A DNA stretch of 64,000 nucleotides from Symsagittifera roscoffensis (lineage: Eukaryota; Xenacoelomorpha; Acoela; Convolutidae): positions 65,961,548 to 66,025,547 of the forward strand of contig NC_087064.1 of the NCBI RefSeq assembly GCF_963678635.1, in the 5' to 3' direction. The notes under the pieces were generated by a model that was not told the DNA's origin, did not search any database, and saw only the letters and a list, made by a program, of their open reading frames with translations. Positions 11,826 to 23,576 of this stretch are shown here, piece by piece. The translations under genes and the position numbers were made by a program. Within the stretch, counting starts at the first letter, position 1; each line of letters starts with the position of its first letter.

Positions 11826-12458
11826 ATGGATATTTTTGTCCGGGGAGTGGGGGTAGGACTTACCCACACTGAAAACTTGATAATAAAAAAATTAAGAGTA
11901 GCAAGAGAAATAGGAGACTTTGAAGCAGAAACAGGCGAAGAACCTAAGAAACCTGACATAGGGAGGGTAGTTGAGTCATATTTCAACTTACCGAATGAAT
12001 ACTCAAGTAACATAATACTAACAGACAGTGATTTCATACTCACAAATAGAACATGTGCGATAGCAATCACAGCAGACATGAGTTTTAGGACAGCGTTAGC
12101 GGCAGATTTTAAGAGAGAATATAAAAACATAGAGTTCCTTTGGAAGCAACGACCAGGAGTAGGGGGCGTAGCAGCCTTACCTCCGGCGGCGTCACAGATA
12201 CCGGGAAAATACCTATGCTTCTTGGTGACGAGGGCGACGGAGAAGCAGCACGTGGACCCAGAGAACCTAGTCTTGTCCTTGACGAGGTTGAGGGACTTCC
12301 TCGTGGAAATGGACGTGAAGGAGCTTTCGCTCCCAGTGTACGATCCAAACAGAGGACGACTGCATCCTCGGGAATTGTACGCGCTTGTACACGTGATATT
12401 CTCTGATACTAATATACAAGTATATTTACATAAGAAATATTACTTAAGTATAGGCTGA
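11826..12458 (+). CDS. ORF2 of element A: macro-domain-like protein
   Basis: An open frame of 210 codons from the first good ATG. I read it as a macro (ADP-ribose-binding) fold of the small single-domain type. It has an N-terminal strand with a Ser-Asp-Phe in the place of the usual Gly-Asp, then the AIAITADMSF...F(K)REY segment like the hydrophobic strand and helix after the first loop. Next come GKYLCFLVTR, PENLVLSLTRLRDF and a SLPVYDPNRG loop, then a final helix and strand (VHVIF...IQVYL). The order matches small ADP-ribose-glycohydrolase-type macro proteins. The loop that normally holds the Gly-rich phosphate-binding turn reads YDPNRG, so hydrolase activity cannot be assumed. The copy is intact. 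Its homologue in B lies at 34,919-35,800. Confidence 0.7.
   Translation: MDIFVRGVGVGLTHTENLIIKKLRVAREIGDFEAETGEEPKKPDIGRVVESYFNLPNEYSSNIILTDSDFILTNRTCAIAITADMSFRTALAADFKREYKNIEFLWKQRPGVGGVAALPPAASQIPGKYLCFLVTRATEKQHVDPENLVLSLTRLRDFLVEMDVKELSLPVYDPNRGRLHPRELYALVHVIFSDTNIQVYLHKKYYLSIG
11836..11847 (+). promoter_or_regulatory. Internal polypurine-like motif TTGTCCGGGGAG (element A)
   Basis: The same 12 bases as in the pol linker, and closely like the tract before the 3' LTR. Here it is read as Phe-Val-Arg-Gly-Val rather than Leu-Ser-Gly-Glu. It sits at the equivalent place in element B (35,184-35,195). Confidence 0.5.
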
Positions 12459-12865
12459 GTGACGTGCGAGAGGGTGTTAGGCTAACGACTAAGTTGTATG
12501 TAATGTGCGATATGTGTGATATGTGTGTTATGTTATGTTATGTGTTAGGTTATTAAGATCCTGGGTAAGAAGGGGTTAGTGACCATGAACAACTGAATGA
12601 CGATCTTAGGAATAGATCCAAAGTTTGGACTGTCCAATCTTAGGTCGAATTCCAAAATTTTAGACACCGATTGATTTTAATAAATTTTAGGATAAAGATC
12701 TTTTTATCTGAACTGTTTTTCAGTAAATTTTAACGATATCTGTTAAGGTGAAACTGACAAGTGTGATATTCATGACTTCTTTTCTAGATCCTGATTGATC
12801 ATTTAATTGCTCACTTGAGTCAAAACCTTGAAATTGAATCAAATCAAATCGAACTTGAAGAACGA
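12459..12865 (+). other. Intercistronic gap ORF2-ORF3 of element A with 3' splice-site-like sequence
   Basis: No protein is seen. The first part is TG-rich with short tandem TATGTG-like repeats (about 12,495-12,555). At 12,771-12,787 a pyrimidine-rich run ends in CTTCTTTTCTAG followed by ATC, a good match to a eukaryotic splice acceptor, placed 78 bases before the ORF3 ATG. Element B has a similar acceptor at the same position. This gap may be where a spliced subgenomic RNA for ORF3-ORF6 begins. Confidence 0.5.
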
Positions 12866-14974
12866 ATGGATAATTTCAACTTGGATGAGTTGATGGACCT
12901 GGCAGAGGCATATGTAGGACTGATGACAGATGCGATCTATCGTCGGCTGATAGATCGAGACTTTGCTCTGGAGGACCCAGAGGTAGTCATGTTGCTGACC
13001 GCCCTGATCAACATCTTGGGGCATGACAACCGTGGGGACCGCCCCATGGAAGTCCTGATGATGGCAGCATATGGAGAGAGGGGAGTGCTAGACCGCCCGA
13101 ACATGAGGGTGATGAGGTGGAGAAACGGGGCTCTCTCAGGGAGTGACTTGGCGAATGAGCCTGGATTCGGAAGTTCTAGGACTTACCAGCCAGGTGAAAT
13201 GCCTATGCCCTCCAAGCCCAAACCTGGGCTGACGAGAATGCATCAGGAGATGAACAGCGAGGCTGCCTCGTCTGGTTCACCACTGAGAGCAGCTGTGCCA
13301 CCAAAGAGGGCGAAAGCAGAACAGAGGGTTCAGACGAACCAAACCATGCAAGATCTTGATGGGATAAAGGACGAGCTGGAAAGAACGAAAAAGGAGCTGG
13401 ACGAGGTGACTAAGACCATGCTCATAGCGGAGGACGACAGAGACATGTGGAAAAGATTGTTCTAAGACTGCAACAAGAAGCAGGGTCAAGAAATTGAGCG
13501 CTTGAGGCAGGACTACAAGGAGCGATCGGAACGGGTGGCGTTGACAACGGCTGTGGAAAAAGCGATACCTGCAAAAAGAAATATTCCTCGTGGGCAGTCC
13601 CCGATGGAACTCTTGACGCCTCGAGAAATGAGTCAGACAACGGAGACACGGCTCCCGACAGCAACAGATCGAGTGACAATCCCGGACCCTAGTGACACCT
13701 TGGGTGACCCCGTCGTGGAACAAACGGTGAGGAAGCTGATAGAGACAGCTGGACGACTGGTCGCCAACAAGAATGCGCCAGGTTCCGAGGTGACTGCACC
13801 CTATGGAACGATCGATGACACGGGCAGAGTACGACTCTCCCTGACCGTGATCAGACAGGGAATAAGCGACATGACGCCACTAATGGGGAGCTCTAAGACC
13901 CCAGAAAGAAGAATACAGAAGATGTCAGCGAAGAAAGTGTCACGTGTAATAGACATACAAAAGAACAATCAGTTGAGATATAACTTCACGGGAGTTCCGG
14001 AGACAGATCCGAGAGCTTGCTTCAATCGAGCGACTTGGAACCCGGCAGTAAACCTGCAACAACCGCCATTTGGGACATCACATCTGATACTGGGAGACAG
14101 CTTGGTCAGAGTACTATCGAATTTGAGGACCTCTTGGGTCACCACGGTGATGGCCTTCGGAGGAGCGACTATAGCCCAGTTATATCGGATGGTGGAACTA
14201 ATGAATCCAGGGAGGATCCCCAGTGTGATGATCCAGGTTGGAACGAACAACATCTCGAGAAGTTCGGATGAGGAGGAAGCATTATGGGAATCGATGATGG
14301 TGTGCTTGTTAACTAATCTCTGGCAGAAGTTCAACTGCGCGATACTGACCGTTTGCACTGTGCCTATGAATGCAAGAAGCTTGACAGCGGCAGGGAGAAG
14401 GCCCAACGAAGAAGTGGTCAGGTGGAACAATATTTTGAGGAATCTCGCAAGTCGGAATGCCGGAAGGATGATCCTCATGGACATCGAACATGAGTTGAGA
14501 GCGATGGATCAGGCCAGGCTGACCACAGACGGCATCCACTTCGATAGTATAGAAGGACAGGCTTGGTTGAACAGAGTCTTCCAGGAGCGATTGGATGAGT
14601 TGAAGGTAGAACTCTTTGACACAGGAGTGCTGAGGGAAGAAGGAGCATCGAGCGAAACGGTGATTACCACCTTTGTGCCCCCTAACCTGGAAACACGCTT
14701 GGGGACGGTCCCGGCCGTCACGAATTATAGACAGCAGATTTCTAGCGAACCAGGTCAAAGGACGGATGTTCAAGATCGATTGGGAGAAGCACCGGTAAGG
14801 AGGACCATTCATCCTCGGAGAAGACTAGGAACTGTTAACCCAATCGAGGAGGCAGCCAGCACGTCTAGATCGGACACGAGATCGGAGACGACAAGTACCA
14901 GTAGAGAGGAGAGACGCCCGGGAAGAGGCTCGTTGATGTGGTCAGGGCCCATACCATCTCCCTGGCATGTATAA
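12866..14974 (+). pseudogene. ORF3 of element A: coiled coil plus SGNH/GDSL hydrolase (one internal stop)
   Basis: The frame from ATG 12,866 spans about 702 codons and is broken only by a TAA at 13,463-13,465. The N-terminal third has a conserved helical region and a Glu/Lys-rich coiled coil. The C-terminal part is an SGNH hydrolase: block I Gly-Asp-Ser at 14,093-14,101, block III Gly-Thr-Asn-Asn at 14,240-14,251, and block V Asp-Gly-Ile-His at 14,528-14,539. The Ser, Asn, Asp and His of the catalytic set are all present. Such enzymes are esterases or lipases, and SGNH esterase domains are known from some non-LTR retrotransposons and giant rotifer retroelements, where the role is unclear. The TAA at 14,972-14,974 is 12 nt before the ORF4 ATG. 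Confidence 0.8.
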
Positions 14975-14986
14975 AAAGATGAACTA

Positions 14987-17900
14987 ATGAAGCTGGATCT
15001 CCAGAGGGTGAGCTTCATCGAAGATGCAAGGAGGATGCTGAATGGAGCGAGGCTATCCGTCAGCAGACTCTACTCGATAACAGGCGTAGACTGGTTGATA
15101 GCCGCTAGCATAAACTTCAGTTCCACGACGGCCTTGAGATTTGCTGACCTAGAGGGACTGCCCTCTAACAACACAATGGGACCAGTGAACGCGAGACCAT
15201 TGCAGGATGTGAGATTGAATCATGATGAGGGGAATCGGGAAGAGAGACCAGGAAGATTTCTAGTGACAAGGGCGCCGATCGGACAACATGTGAAAATGTT
15301 CAGGCAAGTGAGCTCACCCCCAGGTTATGTAAAGGAAAAAATATACCCGAAACTAGTGAATCAAGATGGTGATGTCCAAAGATACGGCGGATTGAAAGCG
15401 ATAAAGAAAGATGAGACCATCTTCGCCGCCTATGACAAAGCAGAAATAAGGAAGGCCAAGATCATGATAGTAGCGAATTCAGAGTTCGTGTATACTTCCA
15501 AGTCTCTGTTTTGGCCGGACGTCATAATGTTGGCAGCGGTCGATCTGGACCTACTGCAATCAGTATCTCTGGCTATAGGGGTACAAAGACAGACGGACAT
15601 GAACCCAATTACGATCGTGTTTGCTGGCATCAATGACCATGTACACAGTAGAGGTTTACTGAGCAGACTCAGAGATCCTACAACGGCAGAAAATCCAGTG
15701 TGGCCAGCGATAAAGGATATCCTTGAGTCGATGGGTGAAGCCGTGGATGCGAAGAAGGAGGGATCGTTCACCAAAGTGACACCGAGAGTAGTATTCGCGT
15801 TGTCTCCGGGGTATGCATATCTCCCGGATGGACTGAAATTCGTGTATGCGATTGTGACCTTGCTTTCGGAAAGAAAATATGATGTGATCATATCAGCCCC
15901 GAATCGCATGATAGAGATGGAGAACCTGAGGCCACTCAAGGCTGAACTACCTGCAATGTGGTCAGATATCTCGAACGCGATGAGAGGATTCAAGGACCAT
16001 GCGCTGCACATGTTAGTGTTGGACGAGGTGCTGGGGTTGGAACTGTCCAATTTCAGTCGACAGCTCAAACTGAAACCGGGAATAGACGACGACCATCGAG
16101 TGGTCGAAGCGATGTCCAACAACTTATGGTTCCGAGCAATGGAGATGACAAGTGAAAACACGAGAAGGAAGAATTCTCAAGAGACTAGAGCTCAATTGGA
16201 GGCGATGGTTTTGAGAACCAAGCCGGAAGCCAACCAGTGGCTACACCTAAGTCCTCGAGTAGCGGCATTGGGTGCAGATGCTTTTGAGCAAGGCCCTGTG
16301 ATGATCACGAAGATCCATGCCTACTTGTTAAAGGAGGTGAACCTGGCGGAAAATGCTGGAGGAAAGACCGCTGAATTTGTGAACAGAATGTATCAGACTA
16401 ACCTGGAAACTTTCTGGACCCAGGAAGTGAAGGCACAGGAAGGCTTTGAACGGACGGACAGCATGCTGGAAGGGTTGGGAGCCGGATGGACCGCGTCCTT
16501 CTTGGCAAAAGTCTACCCGAAAGTCTCTCATAATTTGATAAAGGAATTCCTCCAGGCAGTAGTGGAAGTGTCAATAGTAGAACTACTAGCCTTGTTCGTG
16601 ACGTTTGGAGCAGAGAGCTTCGTGAAAAGACCGGCGATGCTGCTCACCGAAGGAATCCAGAACCTGCGGTTAGATATGCTTTTAGCATTGATTGCGATTA
16701 CCCACGGAAACTTGGGAGGACTGATGAAATTGACACGTTGTCCAGAGCAGATGAAAGAGAGAGTGAGGAATTTGGATATGAAGAAATCCACGGACTCGTG
16801 GAACAAGATAAGAGACCTGAGACACACTCTTATCCAATATCTCTTAGAACAAAATCGCTTTGGAACAGGAGAAGACGAGACTATTGAAAGAGAAGAAGAT
16901 GTTAGACGACATGTTGGGGGCATGCCACTTTTAACCGATCTGAGCTTGGCTATGAGAACCGATCCCTTAGCATTGATCAGAGGAGCCACGGAGTTTGTGA
17001 CAGTGATATATGGACCAGCAGTCACGTTTGCGTTCCCTGACGTTAAGGTGGAGGCGTATAGGAGGTCGGTGCTGCACCTGAAACTCTTATCAGCAGTGGA
17101 CGGTAGTGCACTGAACTGGTGTGAGCAGCACACCTTGCGGGAGCTCATGAGTGAAGATCTGTTATTTGCGAAAATATCAGAGCCAGAGATGACAGTCATC
17201 AACTTTGACGATCACTTCCGTGATCGCATGGGAGAAGTAGAAAGAGGACACATCGAGGTGTTTCCGAAGCTTTGGAATCTGAGACCCTATGATAAAACAA
17301 ATGGTGAGATAACCAGAGTGCCTCGTCTCGTTGCAGCATATCACAAGGTGAGAGAAGAGACGAAGGATTAGGGTGATTACGAGAAGCTGCCGGAAGAAAT
17401 CCCCGAATTCCCTCTGATAAGAAGGATGTTCCTCGGAGCAGTCTCCATGGTACAAACTCCTAGGTTGAGAGCATTTAAAACCAATGAAAGGAGAATAGGG
17501 AATTTCGTGGGAACGATGGATCCATACTTTGTAGGGAGAATTACCGCCGTGTTACAATACACACAATTTGCATATACGGATCAAGCGACGAGAAGGCGAA
17601 TAAGCAACGCCGCGACTCCCAAGCCTGGAAGATTTGACGAAGAATGGGCGGGATTAGGCTTAGCTCCTATGAAGATGAGAGGCAGGACCGAACTGCCTGA
17701 GGCCTCCTTGATCCTGACTAGTGTGAAACCGGAATTGAAAGTGGGAGGAACACTGCAGGCGAGAATCTTCCTAGCACCCTTCGGCTGCGAGGAAATCAAG
17801 CTGGTCCATGGAGAAGAGGAAGATAGATCGGCCGGTACATTGATCATACCGAAGTTTCCGGAAGGAACCGACAATGATAAGCAAGGACCCTCGAGCTCAA

Positions 17901-18616
17901 AGAAGGATATGTCGGAAGGAGACGACGGACAGGGAGGAAGCCGTCAAGCCGAAGAACCCATGCAACAAGATGCAAGTCAAGCTGGTGGGGAAGACGACAG
18001 GGCATCAACAGGAGGAGTATCCAGCCTGGATTTCAATATCTTCAGTGACCTTGAGAACAACGCGGATACGTTGGAGACGACTGAGCCAGCGGATGAAGGC
18101 GTTTCGACACTGGAGCCTCCGACAGCCTTTACAGAAATGAAACGGAATTTGCCGGAGAGCAGCTCTCCTGGCAATTCAAGAAATAACGGACAAAGAATCC
18201 TCATGGAACTGCCTAGAAGAAGAAGAATAGAGGGCTCAGTCAGAGTACAATTCTTGGGAACGTTGCCCGAAGAGGAGTGGGAAGTACATCACCGATACCA
18301 TGAGAATGGGACGGGATGTAAATTGGACAGAGTGGCGTTCATGGAAGAAGTCTGGACAGTAGTCCAGAGCTATGGGACCCAGTCCATTTTGAAAACAGGT
18401 CTCAACCGACCGTTGATGCAGGAAGTCCTTGACAAGCTTGATGAGTGTGAAGGTAGATTGAGTGAGTTGTTGATTGACTCAGCCACTGATGAAAGTGAAG
18501 CGAACTCTCCCATCAAGATGACACCGCAGGACGATAAAGGAGAGGTGGTGTATCTGTCAAGAACCAGGAAAGGAACGATGCGGTCGAAATTGGTGATTAA
18601 AAGATCAACGAGATGA
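14987..18616 (+). pseudogene. ORF4 of element A: large protein of unknown function (one internal stop)
   Basis: About 1,209 codons in one frame, interrupted only by TAG at 17,369-17,371. Element B reads through the equivalent site. I do not recognise the family. Conserved A/B blocks include MGPVNARPL near the start, a FAGINDHVH motif (about 15,620-15,645), SPGYAYLPDGLKFVYA, a VLDEVLGLELSNF segment and a DDDH motif near 16,086. The G-x-N-D and D-D-H pair recall blocks III and V of SGNH hydrolases, so the first half could be a diverged second SGNH-like domain; this is weak. The last third is acidic, Ser/Thr-rich and probably disordered, ending in a conserved helical region. The stop TGA overlaps the ORF5 ATG as ATGA at 18,613-18,616. 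Confidence 0.7.
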
Positions 18617-20624
18617 AAATGAAGCTAGGCAGTAGAGTGATGCCGAGGAGAGTAGGAAAGACGAAGGTGGATTCGGAGATATCGATGAAAGCTGTCAATT
18701 CAGCGAAACGAAAACGAGTCAAAGAAGCCATGCATTTGGGACAAGGTGATTATCAATTACCTGGCACGAACAGAATGTTGACCGATGTAGCGATGGTGCC
18801 ACCCATTCTCATGGCAGGAATAAAGTCAACAGGTTATAAATCCAAAAGGAGTGACCGCACTCTGACTGGAGCAACCTTAGAAATGGAAATACTCAGCCAA
18901 TGTGGAGAGAGCACAATGAAAGACTTTAAGCCATCTCCCATGAATCACGGAAAGGGAAGTGTCGCAGGACAACTAGTTTCAGTGGAATATAACCGACTAT
19001 CAGTGTGGGAGACTGTGTCGATAGATGAACCAACCGGTGGATACATGGAGATGTTAGAATACCGAAACTCGGCTAGAGTGTATGTGATGGCCCTGGAAGA
19101 CGAAAAGGCCATGGAAGGTTATCTGGAAACGATGTTGCGAGGCACCACCCTCAAGCAGAAGGCGTACGGGACTCTGGCATCGTCCGATATACAGGCAGAA
19201 ACGATGGAGCAGTTAGTGAGCCTTCCATGGAAAGCAGTGGTGTTACGGTACTTCGAAGAAGAGATGAGGACTGCGCCAAGAATACACGCTCTCATGGCAG
19301 TACCTTACGTGAGAACCGAGTTACAACTGATGTTTGCCTGGTTCATGATGGGACTGACTCGCGAAGAATATGATTCAGAAGAAAGGAAGAGGTCGAAAGA
19401 AGAGAAAGTTTTCCTTATGACGAACCTGAGGGATCTGATAATTCAAGAGGGAGCACAGTAGCGTGTGCGAAGCGGAGAGACGCTCTCTGTTTCATTCGAT
19501 TCATGATAGAACAGATTTCAGTACCTGCATTGAAGACCTGTGTCAAGATGCTGAAGGAGGGCGATGAGCGAGCGAAAGCCTTACTCTTGCTAGCACTGCT
19601 GGATATGCAGCAAAGCAAACCGATGAGGGTGAATATGAAAGAACCCGAGGAGTTAGAGCCCATGAGGAAGATAGACGAAATCAGGAGATTTTCGAACAAG
19701 GAGCTGAGACTCACTAAAGAGTCTATGGGGGCACTGCCGAAATCCAGTGAGTACTGTGGACCGATCAAGAAGAAGTCGTACAGCTACGTATCCGGAATCA
19801 TAGGGATAGCTTACAACCCTTTCCTGAGTGAAGACATACGTGATTGCTTCTTCGATTATGAGCAGGCAGTGTTGCTAAGATTCTGGACGTCGAGAATTGT
19901 AACGATTAGGAAAGCTACCAATCCTCAGATCAGATTGGGACTGGTCTTGGAAGAAGAGGTGACTGCACCTTCCGTACCAAAATCCGACAAAAGAGTGGAG
20001 TTTGGGTTGGGATTCTCAGATGAATTACTAAGAACGAGCTTGATGGCAGTGTGGAAATTGATGAGGCCATCATGGTGTCCTAGTCCCAACGCTGACTCGA
20101 TATTACGGGCAACACAAGACCTGCAGAGGGAGCTGAATGCAGACTGCAACCTGCGTGACCTGAACATCATATATAATGTGATGACAACAGCCTCTAGGAG
20201 CAACGGGGAAGATAAAGTGGAGTTGCCTGGCTGGGGACCAGAAGACTGGGTCAAACTTGGTAGCTGTCTGGCGGAAGTCTGTGGACTGGAAGATCACGTT
20301 TCTGGAGGTCTGGACTGCGTAAAGACCCTAGAGAGACAACAAAAGCAATTGACGATATTGTTTGGGAATGTCGTGATGAAGGCAAGGACGGAAACGGAAC
20401 TGATCGCAGATTGCCATGGAGGAACCGAGGTGAATCTAGTGACTGCACTAGGATTCTACAGCATGTTTGGTTCTTTAGAGTCACTATTGAATCTAGAACA
20501 GAAACATGAGATGGTCACAGCCATCAGTGTAGAAGTATTCCCAGGAGTTCTGCAAACCGAGCAGAAACACATGGGAAAATGGAGGGAAGCGATCGAGGCG
20601 GAAATGAACATCAGACACAGTTAG
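18613..20624 (+). pseudogene. ORF5 of element A: unknown conserved protein (one frameshift)
   Basis: Starts at an ATG that overlaps the ORF4 stop (ATGA). The first frame ends at 19,461. Homology to element B continues in another frame from about 19,436, so a one-base change near 19,430 splits the gene; the second open piece is 19,503-20,624. A basic N-terminus is followed by a helical region. Conserved blocks shared with B include YVSGIIGIAYNPF, WKLMRPSWCP and VFPGVLQTEQKH. No known domain is recognised. A Cys-rich patch of B is only partly kept here. It ends at TAG 20,622-20,624. Confidence 0.68.
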
Positions 20625-21818
20625 GCTTATTGTAGACCATCAGGAGCACGATATTTAGTGGGCTCGACATTGGCTCCAATGTGCAAGAGCAGATACCCGG
20701 TGCATTTCGTAGCTGTGGATGTAAAGAGTACGAGAACGATCGTGGATCAAGCCTTCTCAGTGCCAAAATGTGTGAGACTAACGAGAATATCCGAAAAACC
20801 TTACGATTTGCTATGTAAGATGTTCTCAGCAGTTCCAGAGAGAACAAATGAAGAGTTGGAATCGATACTGGGAAGGAAGGTCATGGGATACGTGAGTGGG
20901 AACTTCACTGACTTTGAGAGACAGAAACAGAGAGGATCAACTGTTACAGATTACAATACAGTAGACGAGAATGATGAAATCCACCGAGTGATGATGGAAG
21001 TGGAACCATTACTGGAAGCTTCGGGAAAACGTAATTGGAGGAGCATCATGTTGACACATGACGAGTTTCCCTGCCATTGCTTGCTGCAGACCTCGTGGTA
21101 TCCCAAGCGTAGTAATCTGGTGTTGATCTGGGACTCTGGAGAGCTGCTCTCCATGGGTTTACCAGACTCATCACAGCCCATAACAATAGTGATAGTGGGA
21201 GTTATAATGGCGATACGATGGCTGGAAGCTCATGTAAGAGAGAACAATAGACAGGAAGCGCCAACGAGAGAACAGTTGCGGAAATTGGATTGTCTGAAAG
21301 ATCTAGATCTTTTTGAGACAATGTGCAAGATTTTAAACATTCCGATGGAAGTGAAGAAGATATGGGCAAGGAGACGATTAATGCCTTGGTTCAGAGCTAA
21401 CATGACTGCATGGTTGTACGAATATGCTAAGAAGCATAAGTCGAAGCACGGCAGAGTGTTCAGTGAATATCAGCTGGACATTGGAGCAGGAGCTTTCAAG
21501 CGAGCCTCCGTGACTCATCGGAATGCAGTGACCACCGCTGTAAAGAGAATCTCCAGGACGCGTGAACGTAGTGGAAAGGAGAAGGAAGAGATGTTGAAGG
21601 AAGATTTGGAGAGAAACGTGACGTTGTGTCTCCACAACAGCTTCTGCCGAAACAGAGAATCTAACGTGGATCCCCTACCTTGTTGCAAACAGAGGATAGA
21701 AGAGCAGAAGTGTTGGAGGACGGCTTCCAAAAGCGTCAGGATAGCTAACGATGTGTTGCAAGACACAGAAACTAAAATCGCAGAGTCAGTGTCACAGGAG
21801 GAAGAGATGGAGCCTTGA
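20625..21818 (+). pseudogene. ORF6 of element A: unknown conserved protein, start codon lost
   Basis: The frame aligns with ORF6 of element B from its first residues, but where B has ATG at the ATGA overlap, A has CAC. An in-frame TAG (20,622-20,624) lies two codons after that lost start. The first ATG left in frame is at 20,679. Conserved blocks include AFSVPKCVRLTRIS, a PCHC patch in the middle, FPWFRA/MPWFRA-like aromatic segments, a THRNA(V/I)TT block and LHNSFCRNRES near the end. I do not recognise the family and see no signal peptide or clear membrane span. It is the last ORF before the 3' non-coding region. Confidence 0.62.
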
Positions 21819-22668
21819 CAAACGGTCGAAAGAACAAGAGGCAAAAAGAACAAAAGTTAGAAGAATTTAGAAGTTTTTGAACTTCTAAACGACGAAAAAA
21901 GAAGAAAAAAAGGAGTGACGAAGAAAAAGAAAATGAAAATCAGAATTGTTTTATGTGTGTGAAAAACTCAAGTGAGAAACCAAGCAACCAAGTTGTAATT
22001 GAAAACTGAAACATTTAGTTGAGCTTTGAACATTGAAGGAATAGTTGCATTTATAAATTTGCATTTTGATTTTAATTAAGTGGCTTTAGAGACACTTACT
22101 TATTATTTATTTAGAAAGGCTTTAGTGAAGAGTATATTTAAATATTCCAGCCTGCATGATTGTTTTTAATCAATTAGGACGACTGATCACTTTGTGGTGA
22201 CATGAGAGACTTGGAGAATCTCTCGAAGAGGGAGATTGTTTCATTGTTCTTTCTTACCACAGAGTTTCCTAGTTTTAATATTCAGGACAATAACAAGCAA
22301 GATTTCCGAAGGGAAGGAGCATAGTAGGATAATTTTAGCTTGTTGGTTGGCAGGACTGTCCTGCAAACCAACATCTTTTAAAAATCTAGGAGAAGAAGTT
22401 TTTAATCAGTACATTGACATTGGAAGTCAAAAAGATGTTTTTTATCTTAGGTCATATCCTCAATGTAAGAGGTTATATCCTCAGATTAATGAAAGAATTT
22501 GAAGGCTGTAGTGATGTAGTATGATGCCATTTATATTCTGCAGTGAGTCGATATGACGCGGATAAAAGTAATTTCGTGCATTTTGTAAATTCTGTTCGAT
22601 GACACAGTACCGATTTTACAAACATTGCGAGATTCACTGAGGACATTGACCGGACTGTCCGGGGAGTA
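21819..22668 (+). other. 3' non-coding region of element A
   Basis: A-rich at first (about 21,880-21,960), otherwise AT-rich. A perfect-looking hairpin (8-bp stem, one G-T pair, GAAGA loop) lies at 22,217-22,237. An 88-codon frame at 22,236-22,502 has no counterpart in B and is not called. The region ends in a G-rich tract beside the LTR. Confidence 0.6.
22655..22668 (+). promoter_or_regulatory. Polypurine-like tract before the 3' LTR of element A
   Basis: Reads CTGTCCGGGGAGTA and is followed at once by TGTG, the LTR start. Element B has GAGTCCGGGGAGTA followed by TGTG at the same place. Shared bases directly upstream of two otherwise different LTRs mark this as the plus-strand primer region. 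Confidence 0.75.
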
Positions 22669-22985
22669 TGTGACATTCGATCAGAATGCGCCAAAATGCA
22701 GATTCAGCAGATTCGGAATTTTAGCAGCGAACCTTCCGAATTGACGGTTTTAAGCGATTAACAACGTTATTGGGACGATTAGTCAAACGGTGAAAGTCAA
22801 GATATTCTAGTATTTTGAAATTTTAAAAATTCGAAGTATGACGTCATATTTCTGAGAAACGTCAGAAACGGCCATTTTTGATAGAAAACCAGGGAAAAAC
22901 ACAACAAAATTAGTTGCGATAGCGATAACAACGGAAATTGTGATTGAAAAACAACGACAGATTGCAGGAATAGCAGAGACCGTTC
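22669..22985 (+). mobile_element. Partial 3' LTR of element A
   Basis: Begins TGTGACATTC directly after the polypurine-like tract. It does not resemble the LTR of B beyond the first four bases. The 5' LTR is outside the window, so the LTR end cannot be found by self-comparison. It appears cut off where LINE sequence begins near 22,986. Confidence 0.6.
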
Positions 22986-23576
22986 CGAGTTGCAACTAAA
23001 TGACACTGTTTCAGATGAATTAGAAGTATTCAGTGGCGTACCACAAGGCTCCATCCTCGGACCGCTCCTCTTCTTGGTTTTCATGAACGCTCTTCCATCA
23101 TGTGTCACTTCCAAATCGTTCGGTTATGCTGATGACTACAAAATTGTAGGCGACAACCCTTTAACACTGAATATAGACGTTAGAAAACTGTGGCGGTGGT
23201 GTGACGAAAATTTCATGTCACTGAACTTAGGAAAAAGTGCTCGGCATTAAAGGTACAGCTCCTATTGCACTGCCAAACCACGAATTTGAAACAACTGAAT
23301 GTATGAAAGATCTGGGAATTCTCGTAAATGACACACTCTCGTGGACTCTGCATGCAAAGAAAAGGACCGAAAAAGCCTTGAACGCTCTCTTCATCCTAAA
23401 ACGGAATCTTTCAAAAGCGACGTTTTGGACCAGAAAAAACGCATATATCTGTTATGTTGTGCCAATTTTAAACTACGGATCAGCCCTTTGGAAACCATCA
23501 AAAGGCGACTTAGGTACTCTTGAAAGTATCCAGCGAAAAGCAGTATCATGGATCTTCATCACAAACAACATATCCT
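22986..23576 (+). pseudogene. LINE reverse transcriptase, 5' half (interrupted by element B)
   Basis: Reads the palm of a non-LTR reverse transcriptase: SGVPQGSILGPLLF, then FGYADDYK with the YADD catalytic box, then the WCDENFMSLNLGK and GILVNDTLSW segments. This layout is typical of the CR1/Jockey/L2-like LINE groups. A one-base frame change lies near 23,235. The reading ends at 23,576 in an Ile-Thr-Asn-Asn-Ile-Ser context exactly where the 5' LTR of B begins, and resumes at 46,498. The upstream part of the LINE is missing, as in the usual 5'-truncated copies. Confidence 0.82.

Larger units (their letters stand above)
1..22985 (+). mobile_element. Element A: giant Ty3/Gypsy-type LTR retroelement, 5' end outside window
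   Basis: Gene order read along the plus strand is gag, protease, reverse transcriptase, RNase H, integrase, then a macro-like ORF, an SGNH hydrolase ORF and three unknown ORFs, ending in a G-rich tract and a TG-starting LTR. The order RT-RNase H-integrase is that of Ty3/Gypsy elements. The same gene order recurs in element B at 23,577-46,497, and the two copies are clearly diverged in protein sequence, so they are separate families of one clade, not recent duplicates. The 5' LTR is not in the window. Gag and pol are heavily damaged (stops, frameshifts, a 2.5-kb tandem duplication), whereas the downstream ORFs keep long open stretches. The right boundary is approximate because LINE sequence begins near 22,986. 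Confidence 0.9.

Noticed and set aside
15430-16161. 243-codon minus-strand ORF
   Set aside because: Shadow of ORF4, whose plus-strand protein is conserved in element B.
22236-22502. 88-codon ORF in the 3' non-coding region of A
   Set aside because: No counterpart in B and no recognisable domain.
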